Shown here: one piece after another, positions 46,782-58,290 of the stretch
Layout: every line of letters starts with the position of its first letter
Position numbering within the stretch: the stretch's first letter is position 1
Assembly (NCBI RefSeq): GCF_947623445.1
Contig: NC_135240.1
Location: forward strand, 13,702,001-13,766,000
Length of the DNA stretch: 64,000 bases
Direction: 5' to 3'
Source: Clavelina lepadiformis
Lineage: Eukaryota; Chordata; Ascidiacea; Aplousobranchia; Clavelinidae
Position numbers and translations under genes: made by a program
Notes under the pieces: model-generated
Seen by the model: only the letters and a program-made list of their open reading frames with translations
What the model was told of the DNA's origin: nothing
Databases searched by the model: none

Positions 46782-49379
46782 TTATGCATCTTCAGCCGCA
46801 AAAACAGCATCAACAAACGGACCTCCAACCATGACTTGTGCCGTAATTCCTGATCGATCTTCACATACCTCTGGATTATATCCATAAAGGAAGCCTGCAA
46901 CAGCAACAACAACAACAATTAATAGCAAAACTTTGAAGTTATAGGCTAAATTAATCATTAAAACTATAATATTATTGTTAACTACCAATAAATTTTATTT
47001 TGTTTCGAATCTAATGCTATTGCCAGTTTTTTACCCATTTCATTGCTTGGCCACTGCATTTCATCTTGAACAAAGTAAGCGGTTGAAGGAAGTGCACCTG
47101 GCATACCCTCGGATGATTTCCTTGTCATTCCCCAAACGTCCTGAAATGAAAACGAGCAATGAACATCTCATCATAGAAGAGTTTCTGCATTAGTAATAGA
47201 GCACTAAAGTGTCCAAAAGTGATAACTTACAGCGAAAAGGAGCCCTCCAGTGCATCCAGCTCCGGAATCTACAGCGATCACGTACGTTCCATAGTCTGGC
47301 TTGGCATTCCAGGTACCATTTGTTGGTTTAGTCATATCCTAAAGCATCCACCAATCAGTTAGTTGAAAAAAAATTTGTAAATTTTGTCAATCGATTATTT
47401 TAGAACGTTGCTTACAGCATTGGTGTCATTGTAAATTTCTGATACAAGGATTGAGACCATTCCGCCGGATCCTACAAGTGTTTCAGTCGTGCCGAGCCAT
47501 TCATTTATAATGACCGGAACAGCTAACAAATACAAATAGTAATACATGTTGTTCTCTGACTCACCAAGACTGATGTTAAACAAAGACTGCAATGTTAAAT
47601 TCAACTTTTAGATATTTCAACTTGTTAACAATAAATACCGGTGTTCGTTGAAGTGGTTCTGGCTGCTTCCATACTCACTCCAAATTCAACATTTATATCC
47701 TCACCCGAAATGGTACAAGTTGTGCTAAAAAAGTTCGGTCAGTTCAATCAATTTAAAACTGCGTATATAGATGAAGTAATGTTTTCGTTATATTAAATAA
47801 ACTCTTACGTTTCATTTTCTTGGGTGAAGTAGAAGTTCATTCCAATTTCAGCCTTTCTTCATTGCCACAATTTACTTTGACGCAAAACGTAAGTTGCATC
47901 AGCTGGCTCCGAGTTCTTTTTGTCAAGTTTAGCATTCCAGAACTATTTTAGGTAAAAAAAAAATAAAGCTGTTGTTAGAACAGTTTGTTTTTCTTTTTTA
48001 AGAAAGTTGTTCCATTTCTGTAGCGTTTTTTAAATAGCCATCTCTCCATTTCTAGTCACTTTTACAGCCAACACGGGGCAAGGAAGATGAATTTTCATAG
48101 CATAAGGTTCAGTTGGAATGTTAATTGGTCTGATAAATTAAACATCATTGATCACTTGCTGTGTCATGCATTTTATTAAAGTAAAATCGAATAGGCTTTG
48201 GTAAAGATACCGATACCATGTACTTTGCCAGCCATTTGTCAGATCATATGGTTTTAAGATGATTTCATAAGGTGGTGAACGAAAATTACCTGAAAATAGT
48301 TGCGGAACTGCCGAAGACACCTTGACTTCCTTGCCAGACACCATTGAGTTTTATTCCGGAGCCATCTGTACGAGTTCTGTTTAAAACGAACCCGTGTAAA
48401 ACATAACTTAACTTAAAATAATAACACAGATGATCGCTTAACATTTATTATCGCAGAACTTGCTTTGATAAAAAATGGGTTTTATATACCTGATCATTGC
48501 TGTGTCTCCCAGGCCGGAGCTTCCGACTGGTGTGACGTAGATCTTGTAAAATTGCATGCCCTGCAATCCAGAGATTGAAGCACTGTGCTCGCCCAAGGTA
48601 ACACTTGCACCTGGAAGGATAAAACCCGTTTAAGAATCTCGACAACAACAATCGTTAAAGCTTCTTTTCCCCAAGGACCGAGGTGAAATTGTCAAATATC
48701 TATACAATGTCAAACTATAATTTTAACGAGAACTTTAACTTACTTATGACAGAATCGGTTTCGTTTTTCACCATAACTTCGTAACTATCGGTTTCGTTGT
48801 CCATATCCCAAGTGAGTTGGATGGAAGACTCGGTCACATCCATGACTTGGAGATTGCTTACAGGAGCAGCAACTATAGGTTCGAAGAAAACGTTTATACA
48901 GTTTTGTTATGATATGTAAAACTTTGTGGACGAGTTTTAATCACGTAAACAAGCTTGTTGAAATAAAGCTTATCTTACCAGTTCTAAATTGGTATTCAAG
49001 AGGTGCTATGTTTGCCATAATAGTGCCATTGACATCAGCAGCTGAGATAATGACTTGATAAAGAGTATTTGGGAGCAATGTGCCGAACTGGGTTTCGTTT
49101 CTGTCTACAACTTGATTTTGATCGTCACTGAGAAGTACCTGAGAAGTTTATAGGGTGATAAGTCTTTAATTTTTAAAAAAGTTTCAGATCAACTAAAAGT
49201 GATTTCTTAAACAAAAATAGCTCACTCTTGGAACTTACATGATACTTTTCTGCATCAGGAATTTCTTTCCATTTCAATGCAACCGTGTTGGATGTTGCTG
49301 ATGCTTGCACATTTCCGGCAGATGCATCTCCGATAAGAGCAACAAGGAAGAGAGATGAAATAATCGCAAAAATATTCAT
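46782..49379 (-). pseudogene. FN3 secreted-protein gene, copy 6, with premature stop
   Basis: Near-identical twin of copy 4 and sharing its TGA in exon 7 (47859-47861). It differs by a few substitutions, for example KEIPDAEKYH for KEIPEAEKYH at the end of exon 1. Splice sites are intact. Any product would contain the signal peptide, both FN3 domains and part of the next domain. Confidence 0.8.
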
Positions 49380-51600
49380 AATGCTGCAAAAAAATCAAAA
49401 TTATTATAACCTGAAAAATTCCTTCCATTAAATAGTTTATATTATCAAATAGAACGTCGGACCAAATAAAAGCTTTAACAAAATTTTTACCTTTATTCCA
49501 ATAAAACAGTTTCACCACACAAACAAATAACTTAGTTATCACACTATATTGAAAGAAGAAAATAGAAAAAAAGTCGTTAGTACAACTTTACTCCTTAAGT
49601 TCATTTTTCTTTACTGAACCTTAACTTAATGGAAACTAAAATACTTTTCCAGGTTTTGTTAGCTTTTGCATAGGCACAACTGACACAAACAACAAACTTA
49701 AAAATTGCCAAACATGTAACAAATTTGCCTCTAATTATGACAAAGTGGTGAAAAGTGTGACGTCACCATGTGGAGACAACAAGCTGGATGGCTGTCCTTA
49801 AAATCAAATGTGATAGCAATAGTTATAACCACCTAACGTTTTTTGGATCTAATACGACTTTGCATGTAGGCGATGTTTATTTTCAGCATATTATTGTTAG
49901 AAGTAACAATACGTGTACTAAGAAAGTATTTGTCGCAAAAGACCCGCTTTTTTCTGAAACTACGTTGATACCTTTTAATTAAATGGCGTGCAATTATATG
50001 ATTTTGTTATGTACTCTGATAAAGGATTTACGCAAAGTCCGAAACATATTAGTCTTTGAGTAAATATTATGACTAAATCTGCTTTCATTTTGTTATATGT
50101 AAAAATTTAATACATGAAGTATTTGTGTTTTTTACAATAATTATACCCGTGTCTTATATCATACCTTCACTACTGTAAACATGTGTAAATGGAATTATAT
50201 CAAATTTCAGTATGGATATAAACAAATAGGAGTTTTTGTAAAAAAATACAAAAACAAAAACAATTTACAAGAAATTAGAGAACTGGAAAAAGCTTAACAA
50301 CGAATAAACAAACCTTATTAATTGTAATTGCATGTAATTGCAGAAATTCTTGAAACGGGATATTTCCAAAAAAAGGCAATAAAATATATATGGAAATATT
50401 TGCCTTGACAAGTTCTTGTTTAAACTAACGCAATTTCTTCAATTCTTGTTTGTATATCTTTGGTTTTCTAATTTTCTATTTAATAGTTTGCGAAGTTTTG
50501 TTTCCTGTTTTCAAAATAAAATTTCAGTTTGTTAAATTCTGTACTGGAATTTTATAGCGCAAGCGTTATTTTATGTTATAAATCTCCAAGTTTTTAGTAT
50601 GGTATGACATCAGAAATTTTATCCTCGGACCGAGAAAAGATTTGGCACGACCCAAACTCGGCAATGATCCAGCATTGCTCGAGCCCCGGTAACAGATCTT
50701 GTCTTCATGCAAGTTTCGGTGCAGGATATGCCTACACATTGAAATTTGTTTATTTTTGTATTGTATTGTATTGTGCAAATTTAAAACTGTTAGCCAGGAC
50801 TATTGCATAAGAAGCATGCTTTGTTCATTCCTTGCTCAAAGGCATTATAGTGGTAGCTCAACTGAGAACCAAACCCTATTGGCATTTCTTCAGCACTTGC
50901 CATCCATTTTAATTAGTATGTGTCATGCCAATATAACTCTTGGCGTGTAATGTAATGGAATTTTTGTTAATAGTCTTGAGGTAAACTCAGTAAACCTTTT
51001 AGTCTATAGACGGTTTTAGAAATAGATTTGTTAACACCAATAACCATATGTTTTCATACTTTTAATTTGCATGCAATAGTCATTTTATGGTATTTCGGTT
51101 GTTATGGAGTGAAAACATTAAAGCTTTTCGGAAAAATCCACTTTGTACTTGACAATCTCCAATATCTAACAATTACATGATTTTTTTTGTCAAATGGAGT
51201 CAAAGCTAACAAATGTCTTCATGAAATAAACAATTATTTGCAAAAACAACTTTTTGTGCGTCAACCGCCGGTTTAAATGTAAGCTTACGCCTTTTGGAAG
51301 CTCTCGTAGGGTATAGTAACTGACATGAATCTTATGTGTACATCGTAAATGAATATACTAATAACCAAATTTGACAACAGTGCATACAGTAAATATCTTG
51401 TGCTTTATTTTATTATTACTCATTTTTGCAATATTCTCTAACGTTAACATTGACGAATTAATATGACATTCATAAGCTAAACGTACAAGGTTAGAGAACA
51501 GCTGATAAAAGGTAAATCAACGTAAAACATAGCCTAGTTGAAGCGCATATTAAATATGTTATCTGAGTAAAACACATCTGGAAATACAGAATAATTTATG
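49380..51600. other. Short array spacer between copies 6 and 7
   Basis: Twin of 37875-40102, with the same 1.8-kb absence, the palindrome at 49758-49765 and the SINE at 50596-50693. No gene was recognised. Confidence 0.5.
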
Positions 51601-51607
51601 TAGGAAA

Positions 51608-54240
51608 TTATGCATCTTCAGCCGCAAAAACCGCATCAACAAAGGGACCTCCAACCATGACTTGTGCCGTGATTCCTGATCGATCTTCACATACCTCTGG
51701 GTTATAACCATAAAGGAAGCCTGCAGCAGCAACAACAACAATTAATGGCTCTACTTTAAAGGTATAGGCTAAATTAATCATTAGAACTATAACATTATTG
51801 TTAGCTACCAATAAATTTTAATTTGTTTCGAATCTAATGCTATGGCCAGTTTTTTACCCATTTCATTGCTTGGCCACTGCATTTCATCTTGAACAAAGTA
51901 AGCGGTTGAAGGAAGTGCACCTGGCATACCCTCGGATGATTTCCTTGTCATTCCCCACACGTCCTGAAATGGAAACGAGCAATGAACATCTCATCATAGA
52001 AGAGTTTCTGCATTAGTAATAGAGCACTAAAGTGTCCAAAAGTGATAACTTACAGCGAAAAGGAGCCCTCCAGTGCATCCAGCTCCGGAATCAACAGCGA
52101 TCACGTACGTCCCATAGTCTGGCTTGGCATTCCAGGTACCATTTGTTGGTTTAGTCATATCCTAAATCATCCACCAATCAGTTAGTTGAAAACAAATAAG
52201 AAAGAAATATTATAAAATATTATGTGTATTTATTCAAACATTATTTTGTTAAATCGATTATTTTAGAACGTTGCTTACAGCATTGGTGTCATTGTAAATT
52301 TCTGATACGAGGATTGAGACCATTCCGCCGGATCCTACAAGTGTTTCAGTCGTGCCGAGCCATTCATTTAAGATGACCGGAACAGCTAACAAATACAAAT
52401 AGTAATACATGTTGTTCTCTGACTCACCAAGACTGATATTAAACAAAGACAGCAATGTTAAATTCAACTTTTAGATATTTCAACTTGTTAACGATAAATA
52501 CCGGTGTTCGTTGAAGTGGTTCTAGCTGCTTCCATACTCACTCCAAATTCAATATTTATATCCTCACCCGAAAAGGTACAAGTTGTGCTAAAAACGTTCG
52601 GTCAGTTCAATCAATTTGAAACTGTGTATATAGATGAAGTAATGTTTTCGTTATATTAAATAAACTCTTACGTTTCATTTTCTTGGGTGAAGTAGAAGTT
52701 CATTCCAATTTCAGCCTTTCTTCTTTGCCACAATTTACTTTGACGCAAAACGTAAGTTGCATCAGCTGGCTCCGAGTTCTTTTTGTCAAGTTTAGCATTC
52801 CAGAACTATTTTTAGGTAAAAGAAAAATAAAGCTGTTGTTAGAACAGTTTGTTTTTCTATTTTAAGAAATTTCTTCCATTTCTGTAGCGTTTTTTAAATA
52901 GCCATCTCTCTATTTCTACTCACTTTTACAGCCAACACGGGGCAAGGAAGATAAATTTTCATAGCATAAGGTCCAGTTGGAATGCTAATTGGTCTGATAA
53001 ATTAAACATCATTGATCACTGGCTGTGTCATGCATTTTATTAAAGTAAAATCGAATAGGCTTTGGTAAAGATACAGATACCATGTACTTTGCCAGCCATT
53101 TGTCAGATCATATGGCAATAAAATGATCTCATAAGGTGGTGAACGAAAATTACCTGAAAATAGTTGCGGAACCGCCGAAGACACCTTGACTTCCTTGCCA
53201 GACACCATTGATTTTTATTCCGGAGCCATCTGTACGAGTTCTGTTTAAAACGAACCCGTGTAAAACATAACTTAACTTAAAATAATAACACAGATGATCG
53301 CTTAACATTTATTATCGCAGAACTTGCTTTGATAAAAAATGGGTTTTATATACCTGATCATTGCTGTGTCTCCCAGGCCGGAGCTTCCGACTGGTGTGAC
53401 GTAGATCTTGTAAAATTGCATGCCCTGCAATCCAGAGATTGAAGCACTGTGCTCGCCCAAGGTAACACTTGCACCTGGAAGGTTAAAACCCGTTTAAGAA
53501 TCTCGACAACAACAATCGTTAAAGCTTCTTTTCCCCAAGGACCGAGGTGAAATTGTCAAATATCTATACAATGTCAAACTACAATGTTAATGAGAGCTTT
53601 AACTTACTTATGACAGAATCGGTTTCGTTTTTCACCATGACTTCGTAACTATCGGTTTCGTTGTCCATATCCCAAGTGAGTTGGATGGAAGACTCGGTCA
53701 CATCCATGACTTGGAGATTGCTTACGGGAGCAGCAACTATAGGTTCGAAAAAAACGTTTATACAGTTTTGTTGTGATATGTAAAACTTTATTGACGAGTT
53801 TTAATCACGTAAACAAGCTTGTTCAACTAAAGCTTATCTTACCAGTTCTAAATTGGTATTCAAGAGGTGCTATGTTTGCCATAATAGTTCCATTGACATC
53901 GGCCGCTGAGATAATGACTTGATAAAGAGTATTTGGGAGCAATGTGCCGAACTGGGTTTCGTTTCTGTCTACAACTTGATTTTGATCGTCACTGAGAAGT
54001 ACCTGAGAAGTATAGGGTGATAAGTCTTTAATTTTTATAAAAGCTTTAGATCAACTAAAAGTGATTTCTTAAAAAAAATAGCTCACTCTGGGAACTTACA
54101 TGATACTTTTCTGCTTCAGGAATTTCTTTCCATTTCAATGCAACCGCGTTGGATGTTGCTGATGCTTGCACATTTCCGGCAGATGCACTTCGGATAAGAG
54201 CAACAAGGAAGAGAGATGAAATAATCGCAAAAATATTCAT
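51608..54240 (-). CDS. Secreted FN3-domain protein, copy 7 (about 453 aa)
   Basis: Reads as an intact array-type gene. In exon 8 it has TTTCTFSGED where copy 3 has TTTCTISGED, at the spot where copy 5 is frameshifted. The 3' half follows copy 5, but about 53215-53560 (exon 5 to intron 3) follows copies 4 and 6, and the 5' end returns to the copy 5 type. It is therefore a mosaic, most simply by gene conversion. The signal peptide keeps the ALIRSAS form. One His to Tyr change occurs in the KIHLPCP segment of exon 6. Confidence 0.82.
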
Positions 54241-55749
54241 AATGCTGCGAGAAAAATTAAAATTATTATAACCTGAAAAATTCCTTCCATTAAATAGTTT
54301 ATATTATCAAATAGAACGTCGGACCAAATAAATGCTTTAACAAAATTTTTACCTTTATTCCAATAAAACAGTTTTACCACACAAACAAATAACTTAGTTA
54401 TCACACTAGATTGAAAGAAAAAAATATGAAAAAAAGTCGTTAGTACAACTTTACGCCTTAAGTTCATTTTTCTTTACTGAACCTTAACTTTATGGAAACT
54501 AAAATACTTTTCCAGGTTTTGTTAGTTAACCTAAGCTTTTGCATAGGCACAACTGACTGGTCTGTCGAAATACATTGAACCTTTGCAATATATATATTCT
54601 CAGGTTATTTTTTCTTAGATGTAATTTGGCCTATTATCTTCAACACTTAGCACTTATTTTCTTTTTAATTCCTCCATATTCTTAAATACAAGTTACAGAG
54701 AAAGAATGGTGTTACGTAGGCAGATAACGTAATGTTTAACCTAGCTTGAAACGATAAATTTTGACTACAGCTGTAAATTATATATACTAATTCATATAAG
54801 TAGGAATAATTTTCTTTTCGAGTGTAAATATACCTTAATAATATAAATAATTAGCTTGCCAACGTTTTCAAGATGACGTAACTGCGTACGTTTAATTTGT
54901 CGTTTTAAGTCATACTTGAGATAGCGGATCATCATCAATGGGTGCCTAAGGGCAATACCGTGAATAAGATTTCATTACTTTTAAAATGTTTTGTATTTAT
55001 TTATTCGTTTGTTCGTTTAGGGTGCGTATACACGAACAGGGGGGACCGAGGCGACCGCCTCGCTCGCCTCACCCTAAAGCCAATACTGGCTGAAGTAACC
55101 AAATGCTATTTGTTTCTTCAGTTGAATTGTGTTCAAATTTTGCTAATGGTTAACAAAAACCTAGCGTCCTTAGCAACAGTGGCTTAGAATGAATTTTGCG
55201 CGCCAGAGACAACTTGAACTATTTCGCTTCTCCTTTTTCTCTTATAAATGAATAAATTGAGCCAGTTGCATATTTAGAGTTGTGTTAAAGGGGGAGCAAA
55301 ACATTTTAAAGGCTGGGTCCAAAATTCCCGCGTTCAGCAACTCACCAAATATTGCGGATTTTATGCCTCAAAAATTGTTTAAAGCGCCTCGAAATAAAAT
55401 CTATGCTCATATGTATTTGCAAAATAGCTAAAAATTTGTTCAACTTTACTATCAGAAACACAGCTAACCGGGTTCAATTCTAAGTTGTACTACCGTTGTA
55501 ATGCATTATAGTTAAGTATGAACGACGCTTTCTACTGTTCAGTAGTCCTGATGAGCTGTCCCAAATTCGTGCAATACAAAAAAATCATAAAACCAAACAC
55601 CAAAAATAAATTTGTATTCACTAGAACTTGCAAGAATACAAGTTCGAGCAGTGGAAAATTATCATTAAGTTTAAGTCGTGCATCGTCTTTCTTCAGTCCG
55701 AAGATAAAGGTTGTGATAGCATGCCATATACCATACCAGGTTGCCTTAC

Positions 55750-56190
55750 CTGACTGTATCAAGAGCTTGGCGCATTCATTGCACGGAAATAAGGATCGAG
55801 ACGTAGATAATATACAGCCTTCCAAAGATTTCCCATAACTATTGACAACAGCATTCATTTCAACATGACAAACTGCAAGATTGAAAACAACGGTTGATTA
55901 TAACAATGACATATGATTACAGTTTCCTCTTGTAACTTAAAGAAAAACTAAGTGAAAATTGTTTATTGGTTGATATACCAAAGAAAAAAACGAACGCGGA
56001 TGCATGAACTAAATACACTGTCGAATCCTAGACTGTATTTAGAAGCAAGTGTATACGAGGAAACTGGATTCTCATTTGTATATAACATTCTGTACCAGAT
56101 GCAAATTTAGTTGGAATTTAGGGTTTAAAAATATGTTATGGGTGACCCTAAAAACTTTTTTCTTTGTTTAACGCATCCTTTTACCTTCAA
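55750..56190 (-). pseudogene. dCMP deaminase fragment in array unit of copy 8
   Basis: Active-site exon 55750-55872 is six bases longer than the others (GCILSTSRSLFPC in place of [11 protein letters not shown]), and the zinc-site Ala is changed (CHVE). Together with the missing exons this marks it as non-functional. The end of the previous exon is at about 56145-56190. Confidence 0.65.
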
Positions 56191-58290
56191 GAAAGCAATT
56201 AAAGCCTACAGCATTTGCCCAAAATGCACCACCACGATCATTTTATTTTGAAGTTGTGTCTGACCAATTTCAAGTTGGTTGCCGTGTTGCAGTCGCCATC
56301 CTAACCATGACACGGTGGCAGGGTATATTTCGGGTCTATTCTGACAAAAAATACTTTATTCTGTCTTTTATTAAAACACAAAATTAAAAATTGCCAAACA
56401 TGTAACAAACTTGCCTCTAATTATGAAAAAAGTGGTGAAAAGTGTGACGTCACCATGTGAAGTCAACAAGCCTGATAGCTGTCCTTAAAATCAAATGTGA
56501 TAGCAATAGTTATAACCACCTAACGTGTTTTGGATCCAATGCGGCTTTGTATGTAAGCGAAGTTTATTTTCAGCATATTATTGTTTCAAGGAACAATACG
56601 TGTACTAAGAAAGTATTTGTCGCAAAAGATCCGCTTTTTTTTTAATCTACGTTGATACCTTTTAATTAAATGGCGTGTAATTATACGATTTTGTTATGTA
56701 TTCTGATAAAGGCTTTATGCAAAGTCGGAAACATGCTAGTCTTTGAGTAAATATTATGACTAAATCTGCTTTCATTTTGTTATATGTAAAAATTTAATAC
56801 ATGAAGTATTTGTGTTTTTTACAATAATTATACCCGTGTCTTATATCATACCTTCACTACTGTAAACATGTGTAAATGGAATTATATCAAATTTCAGTAT
56901 GGATATAAACAAATAGGAGTTTTTGTAAAAACAAAAAAAAACAAAAACAATTTACAAGAAATTAGAGAACTGGAAAAAGCTTAACAACAAATAAACAAAC
57001 CTTATTAATTGTAATTGCATGTAATTGCAGAAATTCTTGAAACGGGATATTTCCAAAAAAAGACAATAAAATATATATGGAAATAGTTGCTTTGACAAGT
57101 TCTTGTTTAAACTAACGCAACTTCTTTAATTCTTGTTTTTATATCTTTGGTTTTCTAATTTTCTATTTAATAGTTTGCGAATTTTTGTTTCCTGTTTTCA
57201 AAATAAAATTTCAGTTTGTTAAATGCTGTACTGGAATTTTATAGCGCAAGCGTTATTTTATGTTATAAATCTCCGAGTTTTTAGTATGGTATGACATCAG
57301 AAATTTTATCCTCGGACCGAGAAAAGATTTGGCACAACCCAAACTCGGCAATGATCCAGCATCGCTCGAGCCACGATAACAGATCTTGTCTTCATGCAAG
57401 TTTCGGTGCAGGATATGCCTACACATTGAATTTTGTTTATTTTTGTATTGTATTGTGCAAATTTGAAACTGTTAGCCAGGACTATTGCATAAGAAGCATG
57501 CTTTGTTCATTCCTTGCTCAAAGGCATTATAGTGGTAGCTCAACTGAGAACCAAACCCTATTGGCATTTCTTCAGCACTTGCCATCCATTTTAATTAGTA
57601 TGTGTCATGCCAATATAACTCTTGGCGTGTAATGTAATGGAATGTTGTTTTTAATAATCTTGAGGTAAACTCAGTAAACCTTTTAGTCTATAGACGTCTT
57701 TAGAAATAAATTTGTTACAGCCAATAACCATATGTTTTCATACTTTTAATTTGCATGCAATAGTCATTTTATGGTATTTCGGTTGTTATGGAGTGAAAAC
57801 ATTAAAGCTTTTCGGAAAAATCCACTGTGTACTTGACAATCTCCAATATCTAACAATTACATGATTTTTTTGTCAAATGGAGTCAAAGCTAACAAATGTC
57901 TTCATGAAATAAACAATTATTTGCAAAAACAACTTTTTGTGCGTCAACCGCCGGTTTAAATGTAAGCTTACGCCTTTTGGAAGCTCTCGTAGGGTATAGT
58001 AACTGACATGAATCTTATGTGTACATCGTAAATGAATATAATAATAACCAAATTTGACAACAGTGCATACAGTAAATATCTTGTGCTTTGTTTATTATTA
58101 CTCATTTTTGGCAATATTCTTTAACTTTAACATTGACGAATTAATATGACATTCATAAGCTAAACGGACAAGGTTAAAGAACAGATGATAAAAGGTAAAT
58201 CAACATAAAACAAAGCCTAGTTGAAGCGCATATTAAATATGTTATCTGAGTAAAACACATCTGGAAATACAGAATAATTTATGTAGGAAA
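56191..58290. other. Array spacer, unit of copy 8
   Basis: Long-type spacer with the palindrome at 56445-56452, the AT-rich block, the SINE (57282-57380) and the 350-base block. The 113-codon frame at 57291-57632 runs across the SINE and is taken as chance. The poly(A) region of copy 8 lies near 58085. Confidence 0.5.

Larger units (their letters stand above)
43494..55000. repeat. 11.5-kb higher-order repeat, second copy
   Basis: Second near-identical block, with copies 6 and 7. Divergence from the first block rises only to the right of about 54420, where the sequence becomes like the region upstream of copy 8. Confidence 0.85.

Noticed and set aside
57291-57632. 113-codon open frame (+) in an array spacer, with shorter versions in other units
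   Set aside because: It runs through the SINE, and its length varies freely among near-identical units, as expected for non-coding DNA.
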